From Ktedonosporobacter rubrisoli (GTDB lineage: Bacteria; Chloroflexota; Ktedonobacteria; Ktedonobacterales; Ktedonobacteraceae), in NCBI RefSeq assembly GCF_004208415.1, contig NZ_CP035758.1, positions 5,146,001 to 5,210,000 on the forward strand: DNA of 64,000 nucleotides, in the 5' to 3' direction. A model generated the notes under the pieces. That model did no database searches. It was not told the DNA's origin and saw nothing but the letters and a program-made list of their open reading frames with translations. A program made the translations under genes and the position numbers. Positions 17,578 through 26,383 of the stretch are shown piece after piece. Within the stretch, counting starts at the first letter, position 1. Every line of letters begins with the position of its first letter.

Positions 17578-18457
17578 TACTTCTCATCCTTTCCTCCGAT
17601 GTTCCAGGGTAAACATCTCTATCTGATCTGGGCTCAAATAGATTAAATATGCAGATCTTTCCTACCACAGGAAAGATACAATGGTATCAGGACACTATTA
17701 TAAATGTGCAGCGCCTGATGGATACCCTTAATATCTTTAGCGCCCAGGGTTTAGTTTAAGGGCTTAGCATTGCGCTTAGCGGGGATGCCAGCTGCAAGAT
17801 TATTTGCAGACAAAGGCAAGGCCTGAACTTTATTCCTTTAGCGCATCAAGCGAGATGCCTCTTACTCACGACTTGACAGGCTATTACAGGTGAGATCTAA
17901 AAATACTGAATCAGATTTAAAAAAGTTTGAGGAAAATGTAAAAGAACTGTAAAATATGCTTGCTCCTGCCCTTTTTTAGGTAAAAATGTACATATAGCTG
18001 AAAGCGAAGAGCGCCAATAAATTCGCTAGCACGCATAAATCTGAAAAATTTCAGCAAATCCATCTCGATATTTGTGCAATCTGCCCAAAAACCTGCGAAG
18101 TAATATTGTCAGATTCACCCTATCTTAAAGCCTGTATAGACTGTAGAATTTAAGCAACAAGAGAAGAGGGTGGGCGCTTCTCATCAACGCTGATCTCGCC
18201 TCGCTTGCTCTTCACCTGGCAAATAGAAAATTTCACTGATGCTCTCACTTTCTCAATGGTGAGTGGACATCCTCCATTGCGGGGAACCTGACGAACTGCA
18301 CTACCGGTTGAGGCAGTTTCCCGCTCGACACATTGAGGCGCTCGACAGGAGGAATACAGTCTTCAGCTACTAAGGCTTAGTAGGTAGAAACTTGTCATTT
18401 ATTTTGTTTTTCAGCATCCTCCTGCTGAACGAGAGGCGTAAGATTGGTGAAGAAAAG
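17578..18457. other. Long intergenic region ahead of amt
   Basis: 880 bp between divergent genes. Nothing coding is visible. The last 180 bp hold the structured leader described in a separate entry. The stretch 17880-18060 is A+T-rich and may hold promoters, but none is clear enough to list. Confidence 0.5.
18279..18430 (+). promoter_or_regulatory. Candidate structured leader upstream of the ammonium transporter
   Basis: Stem A: 18279-18287 pairs with 18316-18324 (nine pairs, one G-U). Stem B: GAACTGC 18293-18299 pairs with 18313-18319. Their 3' arms overlap, so only one can form at a time. CGCTCGACA occurs twice (18322-18330, 18339-18347). CAGGAGGA near 18346-18353 is complementary to TCCTCCTG near 18416-18423, which also sits in a small CAGCA/TGCTG hairpin. 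The pattern resembles an attenuator or riboregulator, but I cannot match it to a known RNA family. Confidence 0.35.
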
Positions 18458-19843
18458 ATGATTACAACTGAAGCAAGAACAGCAGAACAGCAAGCATCAC
18501 TCCTACAAAACCGCACCTTCATCTTCCAGGTTTTACTCCTATTCATTCTAGGAGCCGTCGTCGGCTATGCTTCCATGCTTCTCGCTGGCGCTTCATCAGG
18601 AGCATATAGCACGAAAGCTATCAGCACCGGAGATACCGCCTGGGTATTGATATCGGCAGCTCTGGTTATGCTTATGACGCCAGCCGTAGGCTTCTTTTAC
18701 GGTGGTATGGTGACCAGCAAAAACGTGGTAAGCGTGATTAAGCAATCCTTGCTTATTCTAGGCATTGTAAGCATTCAATGGATCATTCTTGGCTATAGCC
18801 TTGTCTTTGGCAACGACATTGGAGGGATCATTGGTGGGCTCAATTTCTTCGGTCTCAGCGGTGTTGGCTATGCTCCCAATCCTAACTATGCCGGGACTAT
18901 TCCACAGCTCGCCTTTATGATCTTTCAGGCTATGTTTGCTATCATCTCCCCTGCCCTCATCATCGGCGCATTTGTCGAGCGCATTCGCTTTCGGACATTA
19001 GTACTTTTCGTCATCCTGTGGACCACCTTAGTTTACGATCCGATTGCTCACTGGGTATGGGGCACTGGTGGCTGGCTCCATAATCTTGGCGCCCTCGACT
19101 TCGCCGGAGGAACCGTTGTACATATCAGCGCTGGCTTCTCAGGTCTGGCCGCCGCGGTCGTCGTCGGCCGAAGACGTACTTATCAGAAAGGTCAACCCAT
19201 TCCATCCAACAATGTTCCCTTCGTGCTACTGGGAGCTGCACTGCTCTGGTTTGGCTGGTTTGGCTTCAATGCAGGCAGCGCGCTTGGAGCCTCTCCGGTA
19301 GCCGTAAACGCCTTTGTGGTCACCAATACAGCTGCAGCTGCAGCGGCGCTCACCTGGATGGTCCTGAGCTGGGCGGAACACAAGAAACCCAGCGCAATGG
19401 CCACGGCTACCGGCGCGGTCTGCGGTCTGGTAGCAATCACCCCTGCCAGCGGTTTTGTTAGCCCGGTGGCCAGTATAGCAATCGGCATCATTGCGGGACT
19501 GGTAACCTACTTAATGCTCCTTTTTCGCAGCAAGAAGACCAGTATAGACGACACACTGGATGTCTGGGCGGCACATGGCATGGGCGGCGTTGTTGGGGCT
19601 CTCTTAACTGGCATCTTCGCCGAAAAGATCATTAATAGTGCAGGCCATAACGGACTCCTCTTCGGAAATCCCGCCCAGTTCTGGACCCAGATTCTTGCGG
19701 TCGCTGTCACAATAGTTTACTCGTTTGGCCTCACCTTCATTTTGTTGAAACTGCTCTCGCCCCTCGGACTTCGTGTTTCCAGCAAGGAAGAGGCTCAAGG
19801 CCTCGATATGGCTGTACATGGAGAAGAAGGCTATCGCCTGTAA
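18458..19843 (+). CDS. amt: Ammonium transporter Amt
   Basis: About 461 residues with eleven or more membrane helices. Family signatures are present: DTAWVLISAALVMLMTPAVGFFYGGMV, the FVERIRFRTLVLFVILWTTLVYDPIAHWVWG segment with the conserved Asp-Pro and His-Trp, the signature DFAGGTVVHISAG, FGWFGFNAGSA and AAHGMGGVVG with the twin-His pore residue. I prefer ATG 18458 over a TTG at 18392. It imports ammonium or ammonia across the membrane. No GlnK (PII) gene is next to it, which is unusual. The structured leader suggests post-transcriptional control. Confidence 0.9.
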   Translation: MITTEARTAEQQASLLQNRTFIFQVLLLFILGAVVGYASMLLAGASSGAYSTKAISTGDTAWVLISAALVMLMTPAVGFFYGGMVTSKNVVSVIKQSLLILGIVSIQWIILGYSLVFGNDIGGIIGGLNFFGLSGVGYAPNPNYAGTIPQLAFMIFQAMFAIISPALIIGAFVERIRFRTLVLFVILWTTLVYDPIAHWVWGTGGWLHNLGALDFAGGTVVHISAGFSGLAAAVVVGRRRTYQKGQPIPSNNVPFVLLGAALLWFGWFGFNAGSALGASPVAVNAFVVTNTAAAAAALTWMVLSWAEHKKPSAMATATGAVCGLVAITPASGFVSPVASIAIGIIAGLVTYLMLLFRSKKTSIDDTLDVWAAHGMGGVVGALLTGIFAEKIINSAGHNGLLFGNPAQFWTQILAVAVTIVYSFGLTFILLKLLSPLGLRVSSKEEAQGLDMAVHGEEGYRL

Positions 19844-19876
19844 GATCAGACAACCTTCACAGCCTTCTCTACTTGT

Positions 19877-19925
19877 GTGAAGCGCTCTCTTTATGGATAC
19901 GAAGAGGGCGCTTCACTTTCCTTTC
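19877..19925 (+). terminator. Terminator of amt
   Basis: GTGAAGCGC (19877-19885) pairs with GCGCTTCAC (19908-19916), with an inner CTCTT/AAGAG stem, followed by TTTCCTTTCTTTCTT. A classic rho-independent terminator 33 nt after the amt stop. Confidence 0.85.
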
Positions 19926-20051
19926 TTTCTTATATGTCTATAAGAAATATAGCTGCCAAGCTTAACTATGTGCCGCCCCATCAGACACCAACTCACATGA
20001 TGGTTTAACACATATTGAAAGTATCCATTGTGATAAAAACGGACTCCCGTT

Positions 20052-20089
20052 GAATGAAGGTGAGTGTTATTTATCTTCATTCGGGTGGC
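20052..20089. other. Hairpin in the amt-deaminase spacer
   Basis: GAATGAAG (20052-20059) and CTTCATTC (20075-20082) form a perfect 8-bp stem, with CCC/GGG pairs outside a small bulge. It could be part of the 5' leader of the deaminase gene. The rest of the 350-bp spacer shows nothing else. Confidence 0.4.
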
Positions 20090-20193
20090 GAGCGCATATC
20101 TTTTCGTTAACGTTTAGCAGAGAGCGCTTGAGAAGCTTTTTCTAGGTATTGCGCCATATTGACAGCCCCATCTAGCGAGAGTATCATCGAGTG

Positions 20194-20613
20194 ATGGGAA
20201 ATATCACTGATACATTAATCAAGCGGGCAGCAGCAGTCGTCAATCCCCAGCGGATAGGGGACCGACTCGTTGGAGACGTGGGATGCGCCCTGGTCACTGA
20301 CCAGGGAAATGTTTACGTGGGGGTGTGCTTAGATACTGCGTCTGGAACCGGGTTCTGCGCCGAGGCGAGCGCCATAGCGGCTATGGTGACCGCTGGCGAG
20401 TTCAGAATCAGCCAGATCGTCGCAGTCTGGAAAGACGAGAAAGGCAAGATCTATGTGCTCTCGCCCTGTGGTAGATGCCGCGAGTTTGTCAGCCAGGTGC
20501 ATAAAGAGAACCTGGAGACTGACGTTGTTCTCGGCAGAGATAACGTCGTCAAGATGCGCGAACTCATCCCACATCCTGACCAGTTCGTTCCAGTTGAGCT
20601 GGAGGAAGTATAG
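20194..20613 (+). CDS. Cytidine/blasticidin-S-type deaminase
   Basis: 139 residues, single domain. The zinc site is intact: FCAEASA (Cys ligand and catalytic Glu) and SPCGRCREF (PCxxC). The rest follows the small homotetrameric cytidine deaminase fold, and the segment YVLSPCGRCREFVSQVH and the RELIPHP end resemble blasticidin-S deaminase more than housekeeping Cdd. It deaminates a cytosine-containing nucleoside or related compound. ATG 20194 is preferred over the GTG just before it; the ribosome binding site is weak. Confidence 0.8.
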   Translation: MGNITDTLIKRAAAVVNPQRIGDRLVGDVGCALVTDQGNVYVGVCLDTASGTGFCAEASAIAAMVTAGEFRISQIVAVWKDEKGKIYVLSPCGRCREFVSQVHKENLETDVVLGRDNVVKMRELIPHPDQFVPVELEEV

Positions 20614-20718
20614 GCAGCTTCGCGGTGGATTGAGCTTTCCACCATCGCTGCTTTTTCACAGCCTGACAAACAACAGAGGATCAGCTTTGGATGCCATCAG
20701 AAAAGAGAGGAAATTGAA

Positions 20719-21137
20719 TTACCAGGAGGCGGCTGCCTGATCTGGGGTATCGCGGATAATCACAAACCACTCCACTTCGCCCGGTTGCCACAACTCCAGT
20801 TGCCCAAACCGATACCTGTGGTGATAGAATCGGTTCTCCCGCCTCTGGCAATATGATGGTCGTCTGGTTGCCATTCTACCGAGTAGCGTGAGAGCCGTTC
20901 CAGGTGGTAGTCCAGAGTGAGTACATCTTGAAAGATATCGATCTTGACGATTTCGCCAGCCAGGTTTCTCCCTCCATAGAGCAAGAAGTTCCTGAAACGC
21001 GCATAGCCTGCTTTGGTGAGTCTGCGCATTTCACAGAGGGCCGAGAATGCTTGATACACCAGTGCTGGCTCAAGCTGCATTCTATTTCCTTGCTTGAGCT
21101 TATTCTGGCGCAAAATAACTCGCAAATAGCATAGGTA
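20719..21137 (-). pseudogene. Decayed C-terminal fragment of a DDE-type integrase/transposase
   Basis: On the minus strand one frame reads RRLTKAGYARFRNFLLYGGRNLAGEIVKI ... YSVEWQPDDHHIA, then breaks, and a second frame continues RFGQLELWQPGEVEWFVIIR before TAA at 20719-20721. This resembles the beta-rich C-terminal domain of Mu/IS481-type transposases (the 'R-x-R-x-x-x-LYG..GLAG..V' pattern). The 5' end stops at an in-frame TGA at about 21138. No catalytic core or terminal repeats remain. I base this on pattern memory, so the exact family is uncertain. Confidence 0.5.
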
Positions 21138-21160
21138 TCAGGTAGAATGAAGACAATTAG

Positions 21161-21190
21161 TTGCCAGGATCAGAAAAACGCTATTATATT
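21161..21190 (+). promoter_or_regulatory. Promoter for the leaderless membrane-protein gene
   Basis: TTGCCA (21161-21166), 18-bp spacer, TATATT (21185-21190). The expected start point coincides with ATG 21196, and there is no ribosome binding site, which points to a leaderless mRNA. Confidence 0.6.
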
Positions 21191-21195
21191 TGTCC

Positions 21196-21609
21196 ATGCA
21201 GCAAAACAAGCTCATTACTGTACGAAAACTTGCCGCGCTAGCTATCGTCTATCATGGCTCCCGGCTCATAATTATCGAGTTTGCGCTAGGTGTCTTTTTT
21301 CTGGGCGGATTTGGCATAGCGCTAAGCGCTCTCGGCCTTCTTCTACGCCCCTATCACCCCATATTGCTCCTGCTGCTTAGTGGCTGCATCCTGCTCTGGA
21401 TTGCCCTCAACTATATCCCTCTGTTCATCTATAGCCTCGACATTAACAAACGCAAAAGCGCGCGCCTGGAAGTCGCCTTTGAATTAGAGTATTCTTATTT
21501 ATACATACGCAGCTATAATTTGCAGAGCACCCTCTTCCTCTTCATTCCCTTCGCCATGCTTATTTTAACCCTTGTGCAGGAATGGCAAAAGCGTCGTCGA
21601 GAACACTAG
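21196..21609 (+). CDS. Small integral membrane protein of unknown function
   Basis: 137 residues with three strongly hydrophobic segments (about 24-48, 54-74, 110-130) separated by a charged loop NKRKSARLEVAFELEY and ending EWQKRRREH. ATG 21196 lies right after a -10 box, so translation is probably leaderless. An overlapping frame from 21147 has poorer composition. The family is not recognised. Confidence 0.55.
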   Translation: MQQNKLITVRKLAALAIVYHGSRLIIIEFALGVFFLGGFGIALSALGLLLRPYHPILLLLLSGCILLWIALNYIPLFIYSLDINKRKSARLEVAFELEYSYLYIRSYNLQSTLFLFIPFAMLILTLVQEWQKRRREH

Positions 21610-21903
21610 CGCTCCCTTACAAAGTTCTCTTTCGCTGATAAGCTCATCCCTTGACAGCCGATTATAAACAAGATATTCTAAATATAGATATTTTTTCCAT
21701 TTTTATACCTACGACCTTGTTCAGAAGGCAGCGTAGCCCCAGCATGAACAGTCCCATGGGTCTTTTTCTACCTTGCGTCCAGTTATGTCTTGTAAGCAGT
21801 TTCCAGAGCTGAAAGCACGGTTCGGTTAGCTCGTATTGCTTTGACGAGTCGCGCCCACCTGGCCGTGAGGTATCCACACAACAAAATCGGGGGTTGAGAA
21901 CGC
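21610..21903 (+). promoter_or_regulatory. Strong promoter and about 218-nt structured leader of the aminotransferase
   Basis: TTGACA (21651-21656), 17-bp spacer, TATTCT (21674-21679) is a near-consensus promoter; the start point would be near 21686. The long leader holds several possible stems: TGTTCA ... TGAACA (about 21719-21752), GAGCT ... AGCTC, AAAGCA ... TGCTTT and CTCGT ... ACGAG, some of which compete. The reverse strand of the same stretch has a 97-residue open frame that I do not trust. The region could be a riboswitch-like leader or the remains of a mobile RNA element. Confidence 0.45.
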
Positions 21904-23067
21904 GTGAAAATCGAACCATTTGCACTCGAACGCTGGATGTCTGGTATCGAGACACTGGTACATTACAACATCAGTGCCGGCGGCATGTCACCTCTATCCG
22001 TGCACGATTTGCTGGCTCTAGAGCCAGCCGAGAAACGTGAGAAACTGCTCAACGATCTCCTGCACGCGTCCCTGGGCTACAGCGAAGCCCGCGGATCATT
22101 GGAGCTGCGCAGCGCGATTGCCGCTACATATCGTAACTGTGGACCCGAAAATATTCTGGTCACTACAGGCGCGATCGAGGCTAATTTCCTCATCTTTAAC
22201 GTATTGCTGGAGGCCGGCGACGGAGTTATCACGCCCTATCCATCCTACCAGCAACTCGCCAGCGTGCCACGCGCAATTGGTTGCGATGTAGCTTACTGGA
22301 ACATCACCCCTCAGACCAATTTCCGTTACAACCTTGCAGAACTCGAACAGCTCGTTACGCCCAAAACTCGCCTCATCGTCATTAACACGCCACACAATCC
22401 AACTGGCGCGACGTTAAATGCCGAGGAGCTACGGCATGTCTACGCGCTGGCCGAGTCGGTTGGAGCAAAAGTCCTCAGCGACGAGGCCTATCGCTGGATT
22501 GCCCTCCCTGACAACGGTAACGCAGCCCCACCCATCTTTGATTTTGGGCCAGCTGGTATTAGCGTAGGTACACTCTCCAAAGCGCTTGGCTTGCCAGGTC
22601 TGCGTATTGGCTGGATTGCAGCTCCCGTAGAGCTTATACAGGCATGCTGGGGAATGCGCGATTATATCTCGCTCTGTCCTAGTGGCCTTAGCGATATGCT
22701 CGCCACGCTGGCCCTGAGCAATCGCGCCAAACTTATGGAGCGTAATCAAGCTATTATTCGCCAGAATCTTACGATTGTACAAAACTGGCTGGAGGCCCAA
22801 AGCGCTATCTTCACTTGGGAGCCTCCGCAGGGTGGTGTGCTTTCTCTGCTGCGTTACCAGCTCGACATTCCCTCATTGGATCTTGCCGATAAGCTGGCTA
22901 GAGAATTTGAAGTTATGGGCGTACCCGGCGCTAAATTCGGCTTTGAGCACTTTCTCCGGCTCGGACTGGGCCAGGACCCGCAGAATCTTGCCGAAGGGCT
23001 GGCCCGAACCAGCAACTGTATTCGTGCCCTACGAGAAGCTGGTACGCCACTTCTCGCCACAGAGTAA
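21904..23067 (+). CDS. PLP-dependent aminotransferase, class I/II fold
   Basis: 387 residues of fold type I. The sequence shows LGYSEARGSLELRSAIA, the NTPHNPTGA loop with the conserved Asn, the DEAY Asp-Tyr pair and TLSKALGLPGLRIGW with the Schiff-base Lys. It resembles the group that includes capreomycidine-synthase-like and aspartate-aminotransferase-like enzymes. The start is GTG 21904 behind GGGGGTTGAG. Downstream are an amino-acid binding protein and a YheO-type regulator, so a role in amino-acid uptake and breakdown is likely, but the substrate is unknown. Confidence 0.9.
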   Translation: MKIEPFALERWMSGIETLVHYNISAGGMSPLSVHDLLALEPAEKREKLLNDLLHASLGYSEARGSLELRSAIAATYRNCGPENILVTTGAIEANFLIFNVLLEAGDGVITPYPSYQQLASVPRAIGCDVAYWNITPQTNFRYNLAELEQLVTPKTRLIVINTPHNPTGATLNAEELRHVYALAESVGAKVLSDEAYRWIALPDNGNAAPPIFDFGPAGISVGTLSKALGLPGLRIGWIAAPVELIQACWGMRDYISLCPSGLSDMLATLALSNRAKLMERNQAIIRQNLTIVQNWLEAQSAIFTWEPPQGGVLSLLRYQLDIPSLDLADKLAREFEVMGVPGAKFGFEHFLRLGLGQDPQNLAEGLARTSNCIRALREAGTPLLATE

Positions 23068-23143
23068 AAAGTGCTCGCGAACTAATTTTTTGTTATAGAG
23101 TATCGCAAGGTATTTTTGATTTACCTGCCCTCCATACCGAGAG

Positions 23144-23168
23144 GCAGGAAGGCATGCTACCTTCCTGC
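23144..23168 (+). terminator. Hairpin between aminotransferase and binding-protein genes
   Basis: GCAGGAAGG (23144-23152) and CCTTCCTGC (23160-23168) form a perfect 9-bp stem with a 7-nt loop. There is no U-run; it may be a terminator, a processing site or part of a leader. A second pair, GGAGCG/CGCTCC, lies just before the binding-protein gene. Confidence 0.45.
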
Positions 23169-23241
23169 GCGGCTCTTTGGAGCGTGACAAAGCGTATACC
23201 TTGCCTTTAAGGCGCTCCAGACATTTTTAGGAGGTGACATC

Positions 23242-24195
23242 ATGTTGCATTCCAACTGCGGATCGCAAAAACGCTTGTTTTCGCGGTCCTCTCTTATTGT
23301 AGGTCTTCTTGTTATTCTCACTATGGTGCTGGCTGCCTGCGGAGGGAGCAGCACAGCTAGCAATCCAACCAGTGGTAACGGCACTGGTACAAGCAATAAT
23401 ACTAACGGCGCTAGCGTAGCTAATCCAGTCAAAGATTTCACGCCTACTGGTAAGGCCGATATTATGGCCCCCAATAATCTGCTCACTCCAGGCGTTTTGA
23501 ACGTAGGCACCGAGACAACCTATCCGCCAAAAGAATTTATCGATACGGCCTCGGGCAAGCCGACAGGCTTCGATCTCGAACTTATTGCGGCTATGGCTAA
23601 TCGCATGGGCCTGAAAACCAATGTTGTCTCAACCCGCTTCGATACCATCATCGATGATCTCAACAATAAACGCTTCGATGTGGCCATGGCCGGTATCCAT
23701 ATTACTCCTGAGCGCGCGCAAAAGGTTGATTTTGTTCCCTACTCTCGCTCCGGCGATGCCTTCCTTGTACAGAAGGGCAATCCCAAGAAGGTTAGCAGCT
23801 ATGATAATCTTTGCGGCAAGCATATAGGCGTACAGGGTGGTACTCTCCAGCAAAGTCGCCTTGAGGACGCCAGCAAGGCTTGCACCAGCAAGGGCCAGCC
23901 GGCTATTCAGCTCACCGAGCTCACCAATCAAAACGAGGTCATTCAACAGCTTATCAATCAACGTGTTGATGCCACAGACCAGACCTCGGCCGTGGCTGCC
24001 TACTATATTCAGCAAAACCCAAATATGCTGGAAATCGGTGGCACCATCCAAAATCTGAGCTTAGAAGGTATTGCCGTACGTAAAGGCGATACCCAGATGA
24101 AAGATGCCCTCCAGAAAGCCTTCGAAGAAGTGAAGGCCGATGGGACGTATCAAAAGCTGCTCGACAAATGGGGACTCTCTAAAGAAGCGTTATAG
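23242..24195 (+). CDS. Amino-acid ABC transporter substrate-binding lipoprotein
   Basis: 317 residues. Lipobox LAA-C (Cys33), then a Ser/Asn/Thr/Gly linker. The mature domain is the SBP_bac_3 (GlnH-type) fold: GVLNVGTETTYPPKEF, KPTGFDLELIAAMANRMGLK, FDVAMAGIHITPERAQKVDFVPY and the closing EEVKADGTYQKLLDKWG. It captures a polar amino acid at the cell surface for an importer. AGGAGGTGA precedes ATG 23242. No permease or ATPase genes follow. Confidence 0.9.
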   Translation: MLHSNCGSQKRLFSRSSLIVGLLVILTMVLAACGGSSTASNPTSGNGTGTSNNTNGASVANPVKDFTPTGKADIMAPNNLLTPGVLNVGTETTYPPKEFIDTASGKPTGFDLELIAAMANRMGLKTNVVSTRFDTIIDDLNNKRFDVAMAGIHITPERAQKVDFVPYSRSGDAFLVQKGNPKKVSSYDNLCGKHIGVQGGTLQQSRLEDASKACTSKGQPAIQLTELTNQNEVIQQLINQRVDATDQTSAVAAYYIQQNPNMLEIGGTIQNLSLEGIAVRKGDTQMKDALQKAFEEVKADGTYQKLLDKWGLSKEAL

Positions 24196-24207
24196 CACTG
24201 GCGGCGG

Positions 24208-24240
24208 GGCGGCGGAACTATTTCCGCTGCCTCTTCTCTC
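24208..24240 (+). terminator. Terminator of the amino-acid binding-protein gene
   Basis: GGCGGCGGAA (24208-24217) pairs with TTCCGCTGCC (24222-24231), with one G-U pair, followed by a pyrimidine-rich TCTTCTCTCTT. It lies 13 bp after the stop. The rest of the 350-bp spacer to 24548 shows no gene. Confidence 0.6.
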
Positions 24241-24548
24241 TTAACGCTTATCGCTAACGCTGCTTATGAAAGGCTCACCCTAACTGCTACCTGGCATGGT
24301 GCCGCCTGGTGACAATATACTCTACAGATGCTATAATCTAGCGAAACGGTAAAACACAAGGCGCCAGACTGTAGACATTTTTGCGGTAAATAAACGATCC
24401 TCTCCCGGCTATGCTGCTGCTAGCTGAGATCTCCAGGGCTCGCATAGCATATGAGCCGCAGACCCGGCCTACGCCGTACTGCTTATCTCTCAGGTCTTCT
24501 TCGCAACTGATCAGGCCATGTGCGAAGCAGCAAATGTAGAGGAGATAC

Positions 24549-25235
24549 ATGTTCGAAGAGCAACACCTAACCGAGATCTATACATTGCTCGCCCGTATAG
24601 CTAAGGCTATCGTCGCCACCGTGGGTCCCCAGTGTGAGGTTGTTGTGCATGATTTACGCACTCCCGAGAACAGCGTGGTTGCGATCAGTGGTCAGCTCAC
24701 CGGGCGCAAAGTTGGCGCACCTGCCCCAGATCCAGAAATGCTACCAACGAACCTGCAAGGCGTTCAGAGCGACATTTTGCGCGAGCAGACCATCACGCCA
24801 TTCGGGCGCCAGCTTATTTCTTCAACGGTCTGGGTTCGCAACACTCGCGGCCATATCGTCGGTGCTATCTGTATCAATATGGACTTCAGCGACCTGCGCC
24901 GTGCGCGCGATCTCCTTGACCAGGCCTTATTAAATGCGAGCGGGCCGCTCGATCCCTCCCCTACGAACGGCAGGATTGAAACGTATGCCACCACTCCTGA
25001 AGAGTTTGTCACTATTGCCTTGCATGGCGCGATCAACAAGATAGGAAAGCCGGTCCACCACCTGAATCGCCAGGACAAAATTGCTGTGCTTCAAGATCTC
25101 TATCAGGCCGAAGTTTTTCGCTTCCATCACGCCGTCGAGATTGTAATGCAGGAACTTGGCATCTCGCGAGCCAGCATCTACGCCTACCTGAAAGATATAC
25201 GTCAGGAGCTAGCCGCTAAAACTTCGGATGCCTGA
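24549..25235 (+). CDS. YheO-type PAS and helix-turn-helix regulator
   Basis: 228 residues. The first part is the YheO-like PAS domain (CEVVVHDLRTPENSVVAISGQLTGRKVGAPA ... ICINMDFSDL). The C-terminal part carries the DauR-type helix-turn-helix (YQAEVFRFHHAVEIVMQELGISRASIYAYLKDIRQE). Family members control amino-acid breakdown genes. AGAGGAG lies 5 nt before ATG 24549. Its position after an aminotransferase and an amino-acid binding protein supports the same role here. Confidence 0.85.
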   Translation: MFEEQHLTEIYTLLARIAKAIVATVGPQCEVVVHDLRTPENSVVAISGQLTGRKVGAPAPDPEMLPTNLQGVQSDILREQTITPFGRQLISSTVWVRNTRGHIVGAICINMDFSDLRRARDLLDQALLNASGPLDPSPTNGRIETYATTPEEFVTIALHGAINKIGKPVHHLNRQDKIAVLQDLYQAEVFRFHHAVEIVMQELGISRASIYAYLKDIRQELAAKTSDA

Positions 25236-25288
25236 GCCAACAAAGCGTTTAAAGCCAGATTACTAGCTCCCCTCTAAGTGCGAGCCTG

Positions 25289-26383
25289 TCATGCAAGGTT
25301 AGCCAACTCTACTACAGTATGTTCTTGTGCGCTGCGCAGAGCCGCTTCGATCACCTGCAAAGTTGCCAGCGCCTCGCGCGGTTCAACGGGCAGCTGGCTC
25401 CCAGTCAGGATAGCATCCCTCATCAAGGCATAATAGCGCTCAGAACAGCCGCGCACAGGCTCAATCGCCCCGTCGAAATGCAATCCGCTTACTTCCGTCG
25501 AGATGTGCCCCCAGCGCTCGCGCGGCTCCATTCCCCAGCGCTCATCGCCCGGACGAATCCCAGCACGCAACATTTCTTCCTGTGGATCAACGCCCCATTT
25601 GTCATACGTACCAAGCAAGCCGGTAATACGCAAGCGCGAGGCTGGCACGCGCACAACCGAGCTCATCCATAAATGGGCATGTACGCCGCTGGCAAACTCC
25701 AGCGAAACAAATGTATCATCATCTACCTCCACACCTGGTCGCCTACGCGGCATCTCAGCATAGACGCGCCGGGGAAAACCGAAGAGAAGCAAGGCCTGAT
25801 CGATCAAATGGCTGCCAAGATCATAAAGCAATCCTCCGGCATCCGCGAAGTCCGCAAGTTCGCGCCAGGCATTAGCCCGGGGAACCGGTCGGTAGCGCTC
25901 ATAGCGCGATTCCAGGCGTGCTACTGATCCTAGCAGCTGCGCTTCTACAATGCGCCGAGCCGTCATAAAAACGCTGTCCCAGCGCGCATTATGAAATACA
26001 GATAATAGCTTACCGGTTTCCTCGCTCACGGCAATTAAACGCTCGGCATCGGCCACGCTGGCAGCAAATGGCTTATCAACCACAACCGGGAGGCCGGCTT
26101 GTAACGCGGCAATGCCCAGGGACACATGAAAGCGATTAGGTGTTGTGACAACCACCAGATCGTAGCGCCGAGGATCTTTCCAGATCTCCTCGGCCGAGGC
26201 CAACAGCTCAGCCTGCGGAAAAGCCTGCTGAGCATGCCTGCGACGCTCTGGATTGCTCGTAACAATCGCACTTACCCGCATACCGGGCGTGCTGGCGACT
26301 AGAGGCGCATGAAATACCTCACCTCCATGCCCGTAGCCAATAATCACAACTCTTAACGCATCGTTGGAATGGATCGAACTCAT
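25289..26383 (-). CDS. Gfo/Idh/MocA family oxidoreductase
   Basis: About 364 residues. The NAD(P)-binding Rossmann part begins VVIIGYGHGGEVFHAPL, and the catalytic DKP version of the EKP motif is in LPVVVDKPFAAS. The C-terminal half is the beta-sheet substrate domain (GGLLYDLGSHLIDQALLLFG). ATG 26383 follows AAGGAG and removes an unlikely 22-residue extension from 26449. It oxidises or reduces a sugar or polyol; the substrate is not predictable. Confidence 0.9.
   Translation of the reverse strand: MSSIHSNDALRVVIIGYGHGGEVFHAPLVASTPGMRVSAIVTSNPERRRHAQQAFPQAELLASAEEIWKDPRRYDLVVVTTPNRFHVSLGIAALQAGLPVVVDKPFAASVADAERLIAVSEETGKLLSVFHNARWDSVFMTARRIVEAQLLGSVARLESRYERYRPVPRANAWRELADFADAGGLLYDLGSHLIDQALLLFGFPRRVYAEMPRRRPGVEVDDDTFVSLEFASGVHAHLWMSSVVRVPASRLRITGLLGTYDKWGVDPQEEMLRAGIRPGDERWGMEPRERWGHISTEVSGLHFDGAIEPVRGCSERYYALMRDAILTGSQLPVEPREALATLQVIEAALRSAQEHTVVELANLA

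Noticed and set aside
18279..18347. Known glnA-type or other nitrogen riboswitch
   Set aside because: I could not place the conserved core of any family I know, so only a generic structured leader is reported.
21750..21830. Possible group II intron domain V
   Set aside because: The GAAA...ACGGTTC-like piece lacks the full 34-nt hairpin and catalytic triad, and no reverse transcriptase is near.
21662..21955. 97-residue minus-strand frame with a basic, Trp-containing middle
   Set aside because: It runs into the aminotransferase gene and opposes a consensus promoter. It may be a relic but cannot be assigned.
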